In this document: one piece after another, positions 36,881 through 47,613 of the stretch
Layout: each line of letters opens with the position of its first letter
Numbering within the stretch: the first letter of the stretch is position 1
Source: an uncultured Clostridium sp.
Lineage (GTDB): Bacteria; Bacillota; Clostridia; Clostridiales; Clostridiaceae
Length of the DNA stretch: 64,000 nucleotides
Assembly: GCA_902785295.1 (NCBI GenBank)
Contig: CACZYK010000003.1
Location: 1 to 64,000, forward strand
Reading direction: 5' to 3'
Translations under genes and position numbers: made by a program
The notes under the pieces: model-generated
What the model was told of the DNA's origin: nothing
Database searches by the model: none
What the model saw: the letters and a program-made list of their open reading frames with translations, nothing else

Positions 36881-37762
36881 TTGATAAAGAGTATGACTAG
36901 CTTTGGAAGGGCTCAAGGTGAAGAAGGAAAAGGATATTTATTTTCTATTGAAATGAAAAGTGTTAATAATAGATACTTGGATTTAAATATTAGGATGCCT
37001 AAGTTTATGATATCGCTAGAAGAAGAAATAAGAAAAATGATAAATACAAGACTTAATAGAGGAAAAGTTGATGTATTTATAAATTATAAAAGCTATGATA
37101 AAGCATCAGCTATGCCTAAACTTAATTTAGAAGTAGCTAAGGGTTATTATAATTGTCTTAATGAACTTCAAAAAGAGTTTAACATTGAAAATGACATAAC
37201 TGTAAGTAAGCTTGCAAATTTCCCAGAAGTTTTAACTTTGGAAGAAAAAGAAGAAAATCTAGATGAAGTATTAAAAGAAATAAAACCATTAATAGAAACT
37301 TCTTTAGATAAGATGCTTGATATGAGAATTCGTGAGGGAGAAAAGCTTAAGGAAGATATTCTTATTAAATTAGATGCAATTGAAGAAAAGGTAAAAATTA
37401 TTGAAAATTTTGCAGAAGATTTACCTAAAGCATATAAGCAAAAGTTAGAGGAAAGACTATCAGAACTTACAAAGGGATTAAATGTAGATGAGGAAAGAAT
37501 AGCAGTTGAAGTAGCTATTTTTGCAGATAAGGTAGCTATAGATGAAGAAGTCATAAGATTAAAAAGTCATATAGGACAAATGAGAAAAACTTTAAATTTA
37601 GAAGAACCTGTTGGAAGAAAGCTTGATTTTATTGTTCAAGAAATGAACAGAGAAACAAATACAATTGGTTCAAAGGCAAATGATATTAATATAACTAATA
37701 TAGTTATAGATATAAAAAATCTAATTGAAAAAATTAGGGAACAAGTTCAAAACATTGAATAA
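36881..37762 (+). CDS. yicC: YicC-family endoribonuclease
   Basis: This protein of about 293 residues has the N-terminal motif [11 protein letters not shown] and the C-terminal DUF1732 segment [21 protein letters not shown]. YicC proteins are stress-linked endoribonucleases. TTG 36881 gives the usual family start and has AGAGGA 10 bases upstream; GTG 36872 is the alternative. It leads the conserved clostridial cluster yicC-remA-gmk-rpoZ-coaBC-priA. Confidence 0.9.
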   Translation: MIKSMTSFGRAQGEEGKGYLFSIEMKSVNNRYLDLNIRMPKFMISLEEEIRKMINTRLNRGKVDVFINYKSYDKASAMPKLNLEVAKGYYNCLNELQKEFNIENDITVSKLANFPEVLTLEEKEENLDEVLKEIKPLIETSLDKMLDMRIREGEKLKEDILIKLDAIEEKVKIIENFAEDLPKAYKQKLEERLSELTKGLNVDEERIAVEVAIFADKVAIDEEVIRLKSHIGQMRKTLNLEEPVGRKLDFIVQEMNRETNTIGSKANDINITNIVIDIKNLIEKIREQVQNIE

Positions 37763-37782
37763 AATTAAGGAGGAATAAAATA

Positions 37783-38052
37783 ATGGGAATAAAACTGATT
37801 AATATTGGTTTTGGAAATATAGTTTCTGCTAACAGACTTGTTGCAATCGTAAGTCCAGAATCAGCACCTATAAAGAGAATAATACAAGAAGCAAGAGATA
37901 GAGGAATGTTAATAGATGCTACTTATGGAAGAAGAACAAGAGCAGTTATAATTACAGATTCAGATCATGTAATATTATCAGCAGTTCAGCCTGAAACAGT
38001 TGCTCATAGATTATCTACTAAAGATGATATAGAGGATGAGGTTGAAGAATAA
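37783..38052 (+). CDS. remA: Extracellular matrix regulator RemA (DUF370)
   Basis: This 89-residue DNA-binding protein has the conserved core [20 protein letters not shown], then [19 protein letters not shown]. In Bacillus RemA activates matrix and osmoprotection genes. RBS AAGGAGGAA. Its stop overlaps the gmk ATG by one base. Confidence 0.93.
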   Translation: MGIKLINIGFGNIVSANRLVAIVSPESAPIKRIIQEARDRGMLIDATYGRRTRAVIITDSDHVILSAVQPETVAHRLSTKDDIEDEVEE

Positions 38053-38681
38053 TGAGAAAGGGAAATTTAATAGTTATTTCAGGTCCATCAGGAGCTGGCA
38101 AAGGAACAATTTGCAAAGAACTTTTAAAAAGAGAGGATAATCTTTATATATCAGTTTCTGCAACTACAAGAAGTCCTAGAGAAGGAGAAGTACATGGAGT
38201 AAATTATTACTTTTTAACTAAAGAGGAATTTAAAAAGAAGGTTGACAATAATGAATTTTTAGAGTGGGCAGAAGTACATGGAAATTATTATGGAACACCT
38301 AAATTTAATGTTGAAGAGATGATTAATGAAGGAAAGAACATTATTTTAGAAATTGATGTTCAAGGAGCCTTAAATGTAAAGAAAAATTGTGAAGATGGAG
38401 TTTTTATATTTATACTTCCACCAACAATGGAGGAGTTAAAAAGAAGAATAATAGCTAGAGGTAGCGAAACTCCAGAAAGCTTAATAAAAAGATTTAAAAC
38501 AGCATATGAAGAAATTAATTATATTTCAAAATATAACTATGCTGTTATTAATGATGATTTAGAAGAAGCAGTACAAAAGGTTCAAAATATTTTATATGCA
38601 GAAAACTGCAGAGTAGATAATATAGATTATAATATTTTAGATTTTAAGGAGGGTTTAATTAATGATAAACACAATGATTAA
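38052..38681 (+). CDS. gmk: Guanylate kinase
   Basis: This 209-residue enzyme phosphorylates GMP to GDP. It has P-loop GPSGAGKGT (about 10-18), TTRSPREGEVHGVNYYF for GMP binding, FLEWAEVHGNYYGTP and the LID ARGSETPESL. It is intact, unlike the paralogue at 34450. It is translationally coupled to remA and overlaps the rpoZ start by 20 bases. Confidence 0.96.
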   Translation: MRKGNLIVISGPSGAGKGTICKELLKREDNLYISVSATTRSPREGEVHGVNYYFLTKEEFKKKVDNNEFLEWAEVHGNYYGTPKFNVEEMINEGKNIILEIDVQGALNVKKNCEDGVFIFILPPTMEELKRRIIARGSETPESLIKRFKTAYEEINYISKYNYAVINDDLEEAVQKVQNILYAENCRVDNIDYNILDFKEGLINDKHND

Positions 38682-38886
38682 TCCATCAGTAGTGGACTTA
38701 TTAAAAAGAGTTGAGGACAGATATACTTTAGTAATGGTAACATCAAAAAGAGCAAGACAAATAATAGGAGGAGCAGAGCCTTTAGAAGATGCTAATTCAA
38801 AGAAGCCTTTAACAATAGCTATAAATGAAGTAAATGATGGTTTGGTAACTTATCAATCAACAGTAGCAGATAATAGTGAGAAATAA
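38662..38886 (+). CDS. rpoZ: RNA polymerase omega subunit
   Basis: This 74-residue subunit has NPSVVDLLKR-like MINPSVVDLLKRVEDRYTLV and the KRARQI motif, and promotes RNA polymerase assembly. RBS AAGGAGGG (38646-38653) lies inside the gmk 3' end. Confidence 0.94.
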   Translation: MINTMINPSVVDLLKRVEDRYTLVMVTSKRARQIIGGAEPLEDANSKKPLTIAINEVNDGLVTYQSTVADNSEK

Positions 38887-38888
38887 TT

Positions 38889-40085
38889 ATGAGTAAAGAA
38901 AAATGCGTAGTTATGGGAGTAACTGGAGGAATAGCTGTTTATAAGGCATTAGATATAATAAGTGCTTTAAGAAAAAAGAATGTTGATGTAAGAGTTATTA
39001 TGACAAAACATGCTATGGAATTTGTTAATCCAATAACTTTTCAAGCTATAAGCCAAAATATTGTAACTACAGATATGTTTGAAGAACCAAAGGCTTGGGA
39101 AATTCAGCATATAAGTCTTGCAAAAAGAGCTGATGTTTTTCTTGTGGCACCAGCAACAGCTAATATAATAGGAAAGGTAGCAAATGGAATAGCTGATGAT
39201 ATGCTTTCTACTACAATAATGGCAACAAAAGCAAAGGTTATTTTTGCTCCAGCTATGAATACTAATATGTATGAAAATCCTATAGTACAAGAAAATATTA
39301 AAAAGCTTAAAAATTTAGGTTATGAATTTATTGAACCATCAAGTGGAAGACTTGCTTGTGGAGATGAAGGTAAAGGAAAGCTTGCTCCTGTACAAGATAT
39401 TGTAGATATCACAATGAGTAATTTATATGATAAAAAAGATTTAGTTGGAAAAAAGGTTTTAGTTACAGCAGGACCAACAAGGGCAGAAATAGATCCTGTA
39501 AGATTTATAAGCAATCATTCAACAGGGAAAATGGGATATGCTATTGCAGAAGAAGCAAGAGATAGAGGGGCAGATGTAACATTAATTTCAGGACCTACTA
39601 ATGAAGAACCACCAATAGGTGTAAATATTATAAAGGTTACAACAAATTCAGAAATGAGGGATAAGGTTCTTTCTTTATATGATAATTCAGATATTGTGAT
39701 AAAATCAGCTGCAGTAGCAGATTATAAGCCTAAGGAATATAGTAATCAAAAGATAAAAAAAGGTGAAGGTTCTTTAGTAATTGAGCTTGTTAGAGATAAT
39801 GATATTCTAAAAGAGCTAGGAGATAAGAAGAAAAATCAAATTCTAGTAGGTTTTGCTGCAGAAAGCCAAAATGTGGTAGAAAATGCAAAGAAAAAGATTG
39901 AAAAAAAGAACTTAGATTATATTGTTGCAAATGATATAACTTCTAAGGATACTGGATTTGCTTCATCAGATAATAAGGTTATAATAATTACTAAAGAAGG
40001 AGAAGAATTTGCTCTAGAAAAGATGAGTAAAAGAAAAGTGGCTAGAAATTTATTTGACATTATTTTGGAAAAGCGCATAAATTAG
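38889..40085 (+). CDS. coaBC: CoaBC: phosphopantothenoylcysteine synthetase/decarboxylase
   Basis: This 398-residue bifunctional coenzyme A biosynthesis enzyme has an N-terminal flavin CoaC domain (GVTGGIAVYKA, active-site His in IQHISLAKRAD, PATANIIGKVANGIADD) and a C-terminal CTP-dependent CoaB domain (TAGPTRAEIDPVRFISNHST, then FAAESQN). It starts 2 bases after rpoZ. The terminator begins inside its last codons. Confidence 0.96.
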   Translation: MSKEKCVVMGVTGGIAVYKALDIISALRKKNVDVRVIMTKHAMEFVNPITFQAISQNIVTTDMFEEPKAWEIQHISLAKRADVFLVAPATANIIGKVANGIADDMLSTTIMATKAKVIFAPAMNTNMYENPIVQENIKKLKNLGYEFIEPSSGRLACGDEGKGKLAPVQDIVDITMSNLYDKKDLVGKKVLVTAGPTRAEIDPVRFISNHSTGKMGYAIAEEARDRGADVTLISGPTNEEPPIGVNIIKVTTNSEMRDKVLSLYDNSDIVIKSAAVADYKPKEYSNQKIKKGEGSLVIELVRDNDILKELGDKKKNQILVGFAAESQNVVENAKKKIEKKNLDYIVANDITSKDTGFASSDNKVIIITKEGEEFALEKMSKRKVARNLFDIILEKRIN

Positions 40086-40093
40086 CGCTTTTT
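40069..40093 (+). terminator. Terminator overlapping the coaBC stop
   Basis: AAAGCGC and GCGCTTT pair around the stop codon, followed by T residues. It partly separates coaBC from priA. Confidence 0.75.
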
Positions 40094-40130
40094 CTCTTAT
40101 GAATAATAATTTATACAAGAGGTGAAGGGA

Positions 40131-42338
40131 TTGATAGATTTATATGCAGAAGTAATAATAAATAGTGATGCAGTTCAAATTGATAGACCTTTCACATATA
40201 AAGTAAGGGATGAGGACAACGAAAGCATACAGGTAGGACATAGGGTTAAGGTTCCTTTTGGATTTGGTAATAGAAGTGTTGAAGGCTTTGTAATAGGCTT
40301 AAAATGTGATGGTGTTGAAAACATTAAAGGAATAAAAAAAATAACCTGCATTTTAGATAAAGAGCCAATACTTACTAGAGATGACTTAAAACTTATAAAC
40401 TTTTTAAGAGATAAATATTTATGTAAGTATATAGATGGAATAAGAACCATAATTCCTGTTGGACTTATGAGTGGATTAACCACAAAAAAGAAAAAGGTTA
40501 TAATATATTTAAGAGATTTAAATGAAGAACTTTCTAAAAAAGAAAACTATGTTTCTATTATGAATTTTGTAAAAAATCATAATGGAATGTTTATTAAGAG
40601 TGAGCTTATAAATGATTATGGCTTATCATCATATTCTATAAATAAACTTATTGAAAAAGGATATTTATCTTGTGAGGAACAAGTTGTAAATAGATATAAT
40701 TTAAAAAGCTATAAGGATGAAGAAAAAAATGAGTTAAATGATGAACAAAAGCAAGTATTTGAAAAGATTTTAAACTCTGATAAAAAAGGTTTTTTACTAA
40801 AGGGTGTGACAGGCTCTGGAAAAACAGAGGTATATATGAATCTTGCATCTGAGGTTTTAAAGTCTAATAAATCTGTTATAATGCTTGTACCTGAGATTTC
40901 ATTAACTCCTCAAATGATAGAAAGGTTTAAAGGAAGATTTGGAGTTAATGTAGCTCTTTTTCATAGCAAACTTTCTCAAGGAGAAAGATTTGATGAATGG
41001 TTTAGAGTAAAAAGAGGAGAAGTAAAACTTGTAGTTGGAGCAAGAAGTGCAATTTTTCTTCCACTTAAGGATTTAGGATTAATAATAATAGATGAAGAAC
41101 ATGAAAATACATATAAGTCAGAACAAAATCCTAAATATAAAACAAAGGAAGTAGCAGAATTTTTAAGTGAAATTAAGAATTGTAAATATATTCTTGGCTC
41201 TGCCACTCCTTCAATTGAGAGCTATTATGAGGCTATGGAGGGAAAATTAGAATTTCTTGAAATGAAAAACAGAGTAAAAAATCTTCCAATGCCTTCTATG
41301 GAAACAGTAGATATGAGAGAAGAATTAAAGAGTGGAAATATGTCACTTTTAAGTAGAAGGCTTAAGAGTGAAATTGAAAATAATTTAAAAAATAATGAAC
41401 AAACAATATTATTTTTAAATAGAAGAGGATTTTCAACTTTTGTTTCTTGTAGAAATTGTGGTTATGTATTTAAATGTCCTAAATGTGATGTAGCTATGAC
41501 ATATCATAAAAATGGATTTTTGGTATGTCATTATTGTGGAATAACTCAAAGAGAACAAAAAAGTTGTCCTAAATGTGGAAGTAAGTATGTTAAGTTTTTT
41601 GGAGCGGGAACAGAAAGGGTTGAAACAGAAGTAAAAAAAATATTTCCACAAGCTAGAATTCTTAGAATGGATGTTGATACAACAAGAACAAAGGATTCTC
41701 ATGAAAAGATTTATAATGCCTTTAAAAAGGGAGAAGGAGATATTTTAATAGGAACTCAAATGGTTTCTAAAGGCTTAGATTTTAAAAATGTTACCTTGGT
41801 AGGGGTTTTAGCAGCTGATATATCTTTAAATATACCTGATTACAGAGCAGGGGAAAGAACTTATCAAATTTTAACTCAGGTGTCTGGAAGAGCTGGAAGA
41901 GGGGATAAAAAAGGAAGGGTTATTATTCAAACCTATACTCCAGAAAGCCCAATAATTAAGTATTCAATGGAGAATAACTATGAAAAACTTTATAAGGATG
42001 AAATAGAAATTAGAAAAAAGATGAATTATCCTCCTTTTGGTAAAATTTTCTTAATAAATTGTCAAAGTAAAGATGAAAAAAAATTAAAAGATTTTATGAA
42101 TAAATTAGGAGAAAAAGTAAAAGACTTATTAGATAAGGAAAAAAAATTAGAAATATTAGGCCCAGTTCCATGTATAATAACAAAAATTAAGGAAAATTAT
42201 AGGTGGCAGATTATGATAAAAGGTAATTTTAATGAAGAAATACCTAAAAAAATAAAATATATACTTTATGAATTGACAAAGAGTGTATATAATGAAATAA
42301 GAGTTAGTATGGATATTAATCCAAACAATATGGCATAG
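40131..42338 (+). CDS. priA: Primosomal helicase PriA
   Basis: This 3'-5' helicase of about 735 residues restarts stalled forks. It has an N-terminal DNA-binding domain ([20 protein letters not shown]), Walker [18 protein letters not shown] box, SATPS, and the zinc-binding cysteines [13 protein letters not shown] ... CHYCG ... CPKCG. TTG 40131 has GAGGTG at normal spacing and fits the family start; GTG 40122 overlaps that RBS. Confidence 0.94.
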   Translation: MIDLYAEVIINSDAVQIDRPFTYKVRDEDNESIQVGHRVKVPFGFGNRSVEGFVIGLKCDGVENIKGIKKITCILDKEPILTRDDLKLINFLRDKYLCKYIDGIRTIIPVGLMSGLTTKKKKVIIYLRDLNEELSKKENYVSIMNFVKNHNGMFIKSELINDYGLSSYSINKLIEKGYLSCEEQVVNRYNLKSYKDEEKNELNDEQKQVFEKILNSDKKGFLLKGVTGSGKTEVYMNLASEVLKSNKSVIMLVPEISLTPQMIERFKGRFGVNVALFHSKLSQGERFDEWFRVKRGEVKLVVGARSAIFLPLKDLGLIIIDEEHENTYKSEQNPKYKTKEVAEFLSEIKNCKYILGSATPSIESYYEAMEGKLEFLEMKNRVKNLPMPSMETVDMREELKSGNMSLLSRRLKSEIENNLKNNEQTILFLNRRGFSTFVSCRNCGYVFKCPKCDVAMTYHKNGFLVCHYCGITQREQKSCPKCGSKYVKFFGAGTERVETEVKKIFPQARILRMDVDTTRTKDSHEKIYNAFKKGEGDILIGTQMVSKGLDFKNVTLVGVLAADISLNIPDYRAGERTYQILTQVSGRAGRGDKKGRVIIQTYTPESPIIKYSMENNYEKLYKDEIEIRKKMNYPPFGKIFLINCQSKDEKKLKDFMNKLGEKVKDLLDKEKKLEILGPVPCIITKIKENYRWQIMIKGNFNEEIPKKIKYILYELTKSVYNEIRVSMDINPNNMA

Positions 42339-42351
42339 GAGGTTATTAAAA

Positions 42352-42798
42352 ATGGCTATAAGAAATATTAGAACTGAGGGAGACCCAATTTTAAGAAAAA
42401 AATCTAAAGAAGTAGAAAAAATAGATAAAAAAATTCTAACATTAATAGAAGATATGAAAGAGACAATGTATAAAGCAGATGGTGTTGGAATTGCAGCACC
42501 ACAGGTTGGAATATTAAAAAAGATATTTGTAATTGATATTTATGATGGAAATGGTCCTTTTGTATTTATAAATCCTGAAATACTAGAAACTAAAGGAAAG
42601 CAAAAAGATGAAGAAGGTTGCTTAAGTGTGCCAGGAATTCAGGAAGAAGTAGAAAGACCTTATTATGTTAAGGTAAAGGCTACTAATGAAAAGGGTGAAG
42701 AATTTATCCTTGAAGCAGAAGAATTAATGGCAAGAGCAGTATGCCATGAAAATGATCATTTATATGGAAAGTTATTTATAGATTATTTACAAAAATAG
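42352..42798 (+). CDS. def: Peptide deformylase
   Basis: This 148-residue metalloenzyme removes the N-formyl group from nascent proteins. The three motifs are [17 protein letters not shown] (Cys ligand) and CHENDHLYG (HExDH ligands). RBS AGGAGG. It is paired with fmt 16 bases downstream as usual. Confidence 0.96.
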   Translation: MAIRNIRTEGDPILRKKSKEVEKIDKKILTLIEDMKETMYKADGVGIAAPQVGILKKIFVIDIYDGNGPFVFINPEILETKGKQKDEEGCLSVPGIQEEVERPYYVKVKATNEKGEEFILEAEELMARAVCHENDHLYGKLFIDYLQK

Positions 42799-42813
42799 GA
42801 GGAATATGCTTTA

Positions 42814-43740
42814 ATGAAAATAGTTTTTATGGGAACTCCAGATTTTGCAGTACCATCTTTAGAAAAACTTATTGAAAAGTATGAAGTTTTAGCTGTTCTT
42901 ACTCAGCCTGATAAACCTAAAGGAAGAGGAAAGAAAATGGCATATTCTGAAGTAAAAGAAGTTGCTATTAAACACAATCTTCCTGTTTATCAACCTATAA
43001 AGCTTAAAGAAGATAGAGAGCTTATTGAAAAGCTTAAAGAGATGAAACCAGACTTTATAATAGTAGTTGCTTTTGGGCAAATACTTACAAAAGAAGTTTT
43101 AGATATACCTAAATATGGCTGTATAAATCTTCATGGCTCACTTCTTCCAATGTATAGAGGTGCAGCTCCAATAAATTGGGCAATTATTAAAGGTGAAAAA
43201 GTTTCAGGAAACACAACAATGCTCATGGATGAAGGCTTAGATACAGGCGATATGCTATTAAAAGATGAAGTGGAAATTAAAGAAGATATGACAGCAGGAG
43301 AGCTTTATGATTTATTAAAAGACAGAGGGGCAGATTTACTTATAGATACAATTGAGAAGATGAAAGAAGGTACTATAACTCCAATAAAGCAAGAAGGGGA
43401 AACCTTCTATGCTAAAATGCTTAATAAAAAAATTGCTAAAATTAATTGGAATGAAAATGCTGAAACTGTCAATAATTTAATAAGAGGATTAAATCCTTGG
43501 CCTATAGCTTATACTTATTATAATGAAAAACCAATGAAAATATTTGAAGCACAAGTCATAAAAGAAAACAGCAAAAAAGAGCCAGGAACAATTTTGAATG
43601 TTTCAAAAGAAGGAGTAAAAGTAGCTTGTGCAGAAAATATATTACTTATAAAAAAGGTTCAATTTCCAAATGGAAAGCCATTAGAAGTTAAGCAGTATAT
43701 AAATGGAAATAGTATTGAAGAAAACACTATCCTAAAATAG
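42814..43740 (+). CDS. fmt: Methionyl-tRNA formyltransferase
   Basis: This 308-residue enzyme formylates initiator Met-tRNA with 10-formyl-THF. It has [11 protein letters not shown] at the N-terminus and the catalytic Asn/His/Asp region [20 protein letters not shown], then [10 protein letters not shown]. The C-terminal OB-fold is complete. Confidence 0.96.
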   Translation: MKIVFMGTPDFAVPSLEKLIEKYEVLAVLTQPDKPKGRGKKMAYSEVKEVAIKHNLPVYQPIKLKEDRELIEKLKEMKPDFIIVVAFGQILTKEVLDIPKYGCINLHGSLLPMYRGAAPINWAIIKGEKVSGNTTMLMDEGLDTGDMLLKDEVEIKEDMTAGELYDLLKDRGADLLIDTIEKMKEGTITPIKQEGETFYAKMLNKKIAKINWNENAETVNNLIRGLNPWPIAYTYYNEKPMKIFEAQVIKENSKKEPGTILNVSKEGVKVACAENILLIKKVQFPNGKPLEVKQYINGNSIEENTILK

Positions 43741-43751
43741 GAGGGACTTTT

Positions 43752-44435
43752 ATGTTTTATTATGATTCAACAATGTTAATTCTAATACCAGCTGTTATTA
43801 TAAGCTTTATTGCACAAATGCAAATTAGTAGAACCTACTCAAAATATAAAAGCGTAGGTACTAGAAATGGCTATACTGGTCAGCAGGTTGCAAGAATGAT
43901 GCTTGATGAAGCAGGATTATTTGATATTCAAATACAAATAATAAATCAAGAGCTTGGAGACCATTATTCACCAAGTGAAAGAATTCTAAGACTATCTCCA
44001 GATGTATATAATGGAAGTAGTGTAGCAGCTGCTGGAATAGCAGCACATGAAGTTGGGCATGCGATACAGCATAAAGAAAGCTATAAGCCTATTGTAGTAA
44101 GAAATGCCATTGTACCTATAGTAAATATAGGCTCATCTTTTTCATGGATTGTATTTTTCTTAGGATTAGTTTTAGGAATTTCAAAGTTAACAACAATAGG
44201 TATAATATTATTTTCTGGGGTTGTTGTATTTCAATTAATAACACTTCCAGTAGAGTTTAATGCTTCATCTAGGGCACTTTCAATATTGAAAAGTAGAAAT
44301 ATACTTTATGAAGATGAAGCAAAAGGAGCAAAAAAAGTTTTAAAGGCAGCAGCAATGACTTATGTAGCAGCAGTTTTACATTCAATTTCACAATTGATTA
44401 GATTATTAGTAATAAGTAATAGAAATGATGATTAA
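43752..44435 (+). CDS. Membrane zinc metallopeptidase (YugP family)
   Basis: This 227-residue membrane peptidase has an N-terminal TM helix, zinc motif AAHEVGHAIQHKE (HExxH, about residues 98-102), two central TM helices and a C-terminal hydrophobic segment. The family is conserved between fmt and rsmB in clostridia; the substrate is unknown. RBS TAGGAGGGA. Confidence 0.9.
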   Translation: MFYYDSTMLILIPAVIISFIAQMQISRTYSKYKSVGTRNGYTGQQVARMMLDEAGLFDIQIQIINQELGDHYSPSERILRLSPDVYNGSSVAAAGIAAHEVGHAIQHKESYKPIVVRNAIVPIVNIGSSFSWIVFFLGLVLGISKLTTIGIILFSGVVVFQLITLPVEFNASSRALSILKSRNILYEDEAKGAKKVLKAAAMTYVAAVLHSISQLIRLLVISNRNDD

Positions 44436-44447
44436 GAGGTAAGATAT

Positions 44448-45767
44448 ATGAATAGTAGAGAGATTGCAGTAAAGGTATTAGATAGAGTTATTAGAGAAGG
44501 AGCTTATTCTAACATAATACTTTCAAAAGAATTAAATGAATCAGATTTGTCTGAACAAGATAAAGCACTTACAACAGAAATTGTTTATGGAACTTTAAGA
44601 AGATTAAAGACAATAGATATGATTTTAGAAGCTTTAGTTAAAGACTTATCTGTAATGGATAAAAAGGTATTAACTATTTTAAGAGTAGCTATATATCAAA
44701 TAAAATTCTTAGATAAAATTCCATCTTATGCAGCATGTAATGAAGCTGTAGAGCTTGCAAAGGAAATCTCAGAGAAGGATGGAAAATTAGTGAATGGAAT
44801 ACTAAGAAACTATTTAAATAAGGAACAAAACATAGAAGTTAATTTTAGAAATAAAATTGATGAATTAGCATTTAACTTATCATTTGAGCCTTGGATGATA
44901 AGAATGCTTATAAAACAATATGGAGAATCAGAAGCAATAAGAATATTAGAAGAACTTAATAATACTCCGGGAGTAACAGTAAGAGTTAATAATATTAAAG
45001 CAGATTATGAAGATGTATTTGAAGAATTAGAAGCACAAGGTTATGAAGTTGAAGAAGGAGAAGTTTGTCCAGAAGCAATTTCAATAACAGGTGGAAAAGC
45101 AATAGAAAAAAATCAAGCATTTATTGATGGAAAAATAACAGTACAAGATGAAAGTGCTATGCTTGTTGCACCATTATTAGACATTGAGGATAATCTTACA
45201 GTTATAGATTTATGTTGTGCTCCTGGTGGAAAGACAACTCATATAGGAGAGCTTTTAAATAATACAGGAAAAGTATTAGCTTTTGATTTATATCCACAAA
45301 AGTTAGAACTTGTTAGAGAAAATGCTGAAAGATTAGGAATAACAAATATTGATTTAGGAGAAATGGATGCAACAAAGCTTAATGTTAATTTAATAGGTTT
45401 AGCAGATAGAGTGCTTATTGATGTGCCATGTTCTGGTATAGGTATAATAAGAAAGAAACCAGAAATAAAGTGGACTAAGAAGAGAAATGAAATAAAAGAA
45501 CTTATAGAAATACAAAGAAAAATAATGGAAAATGCTTGGGAATACTTAAAAAAAGGTGGAATTATGGTATATTCAACTTGTACAGTTAATAAAGAAGAAA
45601 ACCAAGAAAATATAACATGGTTCTTAAATAAACATAAAGATGCAAAGATTGAAAAAATATTTGTTGGAAGGGAAGAAAATCTAAGATATGATGAATTAGG
45701 CACATTAACAATATTCCCAAATCAATATATGGATGGATTCTTTGTAACTAAGATTAAGAAATGTTAG
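44448..45767 (+). CDS. rsmB: 16S rRNA m5C967 methyltransferase RsmB
   Basis: This 439-residue protein has an N-terminal NusB-like RNA-binding domain (1-130) and a C-terminal SAM domain with CCAPGGKTTHIGE, DVPCSGIGIIRKKPEIKW (PCS motif) and catalytic STCTVNKEENQENI (TCT). It modifies C967 of 16S rRNA. Confidence 0.95.
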   Translation: MNSREIAVKVLDRVIREGAYSNIILSKELNESDLSEQDKALTTEIVYGTLRRLKTIDMILEALVKDLSVMDKKVLTILRVAIYQIKFLDKIPSYAACNEAVELAKEISEKDGKLVNGILRNYLNKEQNIEVNFRNKIDELAFNLSFEPWMIRMLIKQYGESEAIRILEELNNTPGVTVRVNNIKADYEDVFEELEAQGYEVEEGEVCPEAISITGGKAIEKNQAFIDGKITVQDESAMLVAPLLDIEDNLTVIDLCCAPGGKTTHIGELLNNTGKVLAFDLYPQKLELVRENAERLGITNIDLGEMDATKLNVNLIGLADRVLIDVPCSGIGIIRKKPEIKWTKKRNEIKELIEIQRKIMENAWEYLKKGGIMVYSTCTVNKEENQENITWFLNKHKDAKIEKIFVGREENLRYDELGTLTIFPNQYMDGFFVTKIKKC

Positions 45768-45776
45768 GAGTAATAT

Positions 45777-46799
45777 ATGAATAATATATTAAATTATACA
45801 CTAGAAGAATTGCAAGAATGGATGAAGGAACATGAAGAAAGTGCTTTTAGAGCAAAACAAGTTTTTTCATGGATATATAAAGATTGTTTTGATTTTGATG
45901 AGATGAAAAATATACCTAAACCATTAAAAGAGAAACTTAAAGAAAATTTTTATATTGGAGCTCCTAAAATAGTTCAAGAATATGTATCTAAATTTGATGG
46001 AACAAAAAAACTATTATTAGCTTTAAAAGATGGCAATTTAATTGAATGTGTAATCATGAAGTATAAATATGGTAATTCTATATGCATTTCCACTCAAGTA
46101 GGATGTAGAATGGGCTGTAAGTTTTGTGCTTCAACAATAGATGGAAAGGTTAGAGATTTGACAGCTGGAGAAATATTATCTCAAATATTAGTTGCTCAAA
46201 AATTATTAGGAGAAAGAATTTCTAATGTGGTTTTAATGGGAAGTGGGGAACCACTTGATAACTATGATAATGTTATAAAATTTTTAAAGCTTATTAATGC
46301 AGAGTATGGATTAAATATTGGGCAAAGACACATTACTTTATCTACCTGTGGTATAGTGCCCAAGATATATGAACTAGCAGATAAAGAATATAGTGTTACT
46401 CTTGCAATTTCTCTTCATGCTTTTAGTGATGAAAAAAGAAAAGAAATTATGCCAATAGCAAACAAATATTCAATAAAAGAAATTCTTGAGGCTTGTCAAT
46501 ATTATATTAATAAAACAAAAAGAAGAATAACTTTTGAATATTCCTTAGTTAAGGATGTAAATGATAGTATTGAAGATGCAAAATCATTAGGTAAGCTTTT
46601 AAAAGGCATGTTATGTCATGTAAATTTAATTCCTGTTAACGAAGTAAAGGAAAATTCATTTAAAAGGTCATCAGAAAAAACTATAAATGAATTTGAGAAT
46701 ATTTTAAAAAATATGGGCATTGAAGTTACTGTAAGACGTGAAATGGGAAGCGATATAAATGCAGCCTGTGGACAGCTTAGAAGAAGTTATTTAAAGTAA
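45777..46799 (+). CDS. rlmN: 23S rRNA/tRNA adenine-C2 methyltransferase RlmN
   Basis: This 340-residue radical SAM enzyme methylates A2503 of 23S rRNA and A37 of some tRNAs. The cluster motif is [11 protein letters not shown]. Conserved [12 protein letters not shown] and the C-terminal catalytic Cys in DINAACGQL are present. It follows rsmB by 9 bases with RBS TAGGAG. Confidence 0.96.
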   Translation: MNNILNYTLEELQEWMKEHEESAFRAKQVFSWIYKDCFDFDEMKNIPKPLKEKLKENFYIGAPKIVQEYVSKFDGTKKLLLALKDGNLIECVIMKYKYGNSICISTQVGCRMGCKFCASTIDGKVRDLTAGEILSQILVAQKLLGERISNVVLMGSGEPLDNYDNVIKFLKLINAEYGLNIGQRHITLSTCGIVPKIYELADKEYSVTLAISLHAFSDEKRKEIMPIANKYSIKEILEACQYYINKTKRRITFEYSLVKDVNDSIEDAKSLGKLLKGMLCHVNLIPVNEVKENSFKRSSEKTINEFENILKNMGIEVTVRREMGSDINAACGQLRRSYLK

Positions 46800-46890
46800 T
46801 GTTTAGCAAAAAAATTTTACACAAAGCCAAATAGAAGAATTAAAAGTAAAGATAAAATTGTTTGTGGCATAGGTAGAAGGGGAGAAGTAA

Positions 46891-47613
46891 ATGGTTGCTA
46901 TTTTAACTGATGTGGGAAAGTCAAGAAGTCTAAATGAAGACTTTGCAAGTTATATTGAAAAGGATGATTATGGAATTTATGTTGTAGCTGATGGAATGGG
47001 AGGTCATAATGCAGGAGAAGTTGCTAGTAGAATGGCTTCTGTTGGTATTGTAGAATATGTATATAATCATTTTAATGATATAGATAAAAATAAGCTTTTA
47101 AGAAGAGCTGTTAAGAAAGTAAATATAGATATATTTAATAATTCTAAGGAAAGTGAAAGACTAAATGGAATGGGAACAACCATTACTGCTTGTATGACTT
47201 TTGAAGATAAAATTCAGATTGCAAATGTAGGAGATAGTTCATGTTTTGGAATAAAAAATAATTATATTGTTAAACTAACCAAAGACCATTCTCTTGTTCA
47301 AGAATTACTTGATGCAGGTTCAATATCGGAGCAACAAGCTAGTAAGCATCCTAAAAAGAATATAATTACACGAGCTGTTGGAACAAGTTCTCATGTAGAT
47401 GTTGATATTTTTCAAATGGATAAAGATGAATTTGATATTTATATGCTTTGTACGGATGGACTTACAAATGAATTATCTAAAAAGGAAATTTTAGAAATAG
47501 TACATAAAAGTAGTGATTTAGATGAGGCTTGCAACAAACTTGTTGAATTAGCCAAATATAGAGGTGGAAAGGATAATATAACAGTATTGTTGTTTGGAGG
47601 AGAGAAGATATGA
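46891..47613 (+). CDS. stp: PP2C-type serine/threonine phosphatase Stp (PrpC)
   Basis: This 240-residue phosphatase has the PP2C metal motifs NEDFASY, VADGMGGHNAGEVAS, CTDGLTNEL and GGKDNITVLLF. It reverses phosphorylation by the adjacent PrkC kinase. The stop overlaps the prkC start (ATGA), so the pair is translationally coupled. Confidence 0.95.
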   Translation: MVAILTDVGKSRSLNEDFASYIEKDDYGIYVVADGMGGHNAGEVASRMASVGIVEYVYNHFNDIDKNKLLRRAVKKVNIDIFNNSKESERLNGMGTTITACMTFEDKIQIANVGDSSCFGIKNNYIVKLTKDHSLVQELLDAGSISEQQASKHPKKNIITRAVGTSSHVDVDIFQMDKDEFDIYMLCTDGLTNELSKKEILEIVHKSSDLDEACNKLVELAKYRGGKDNITVLLFGGEKI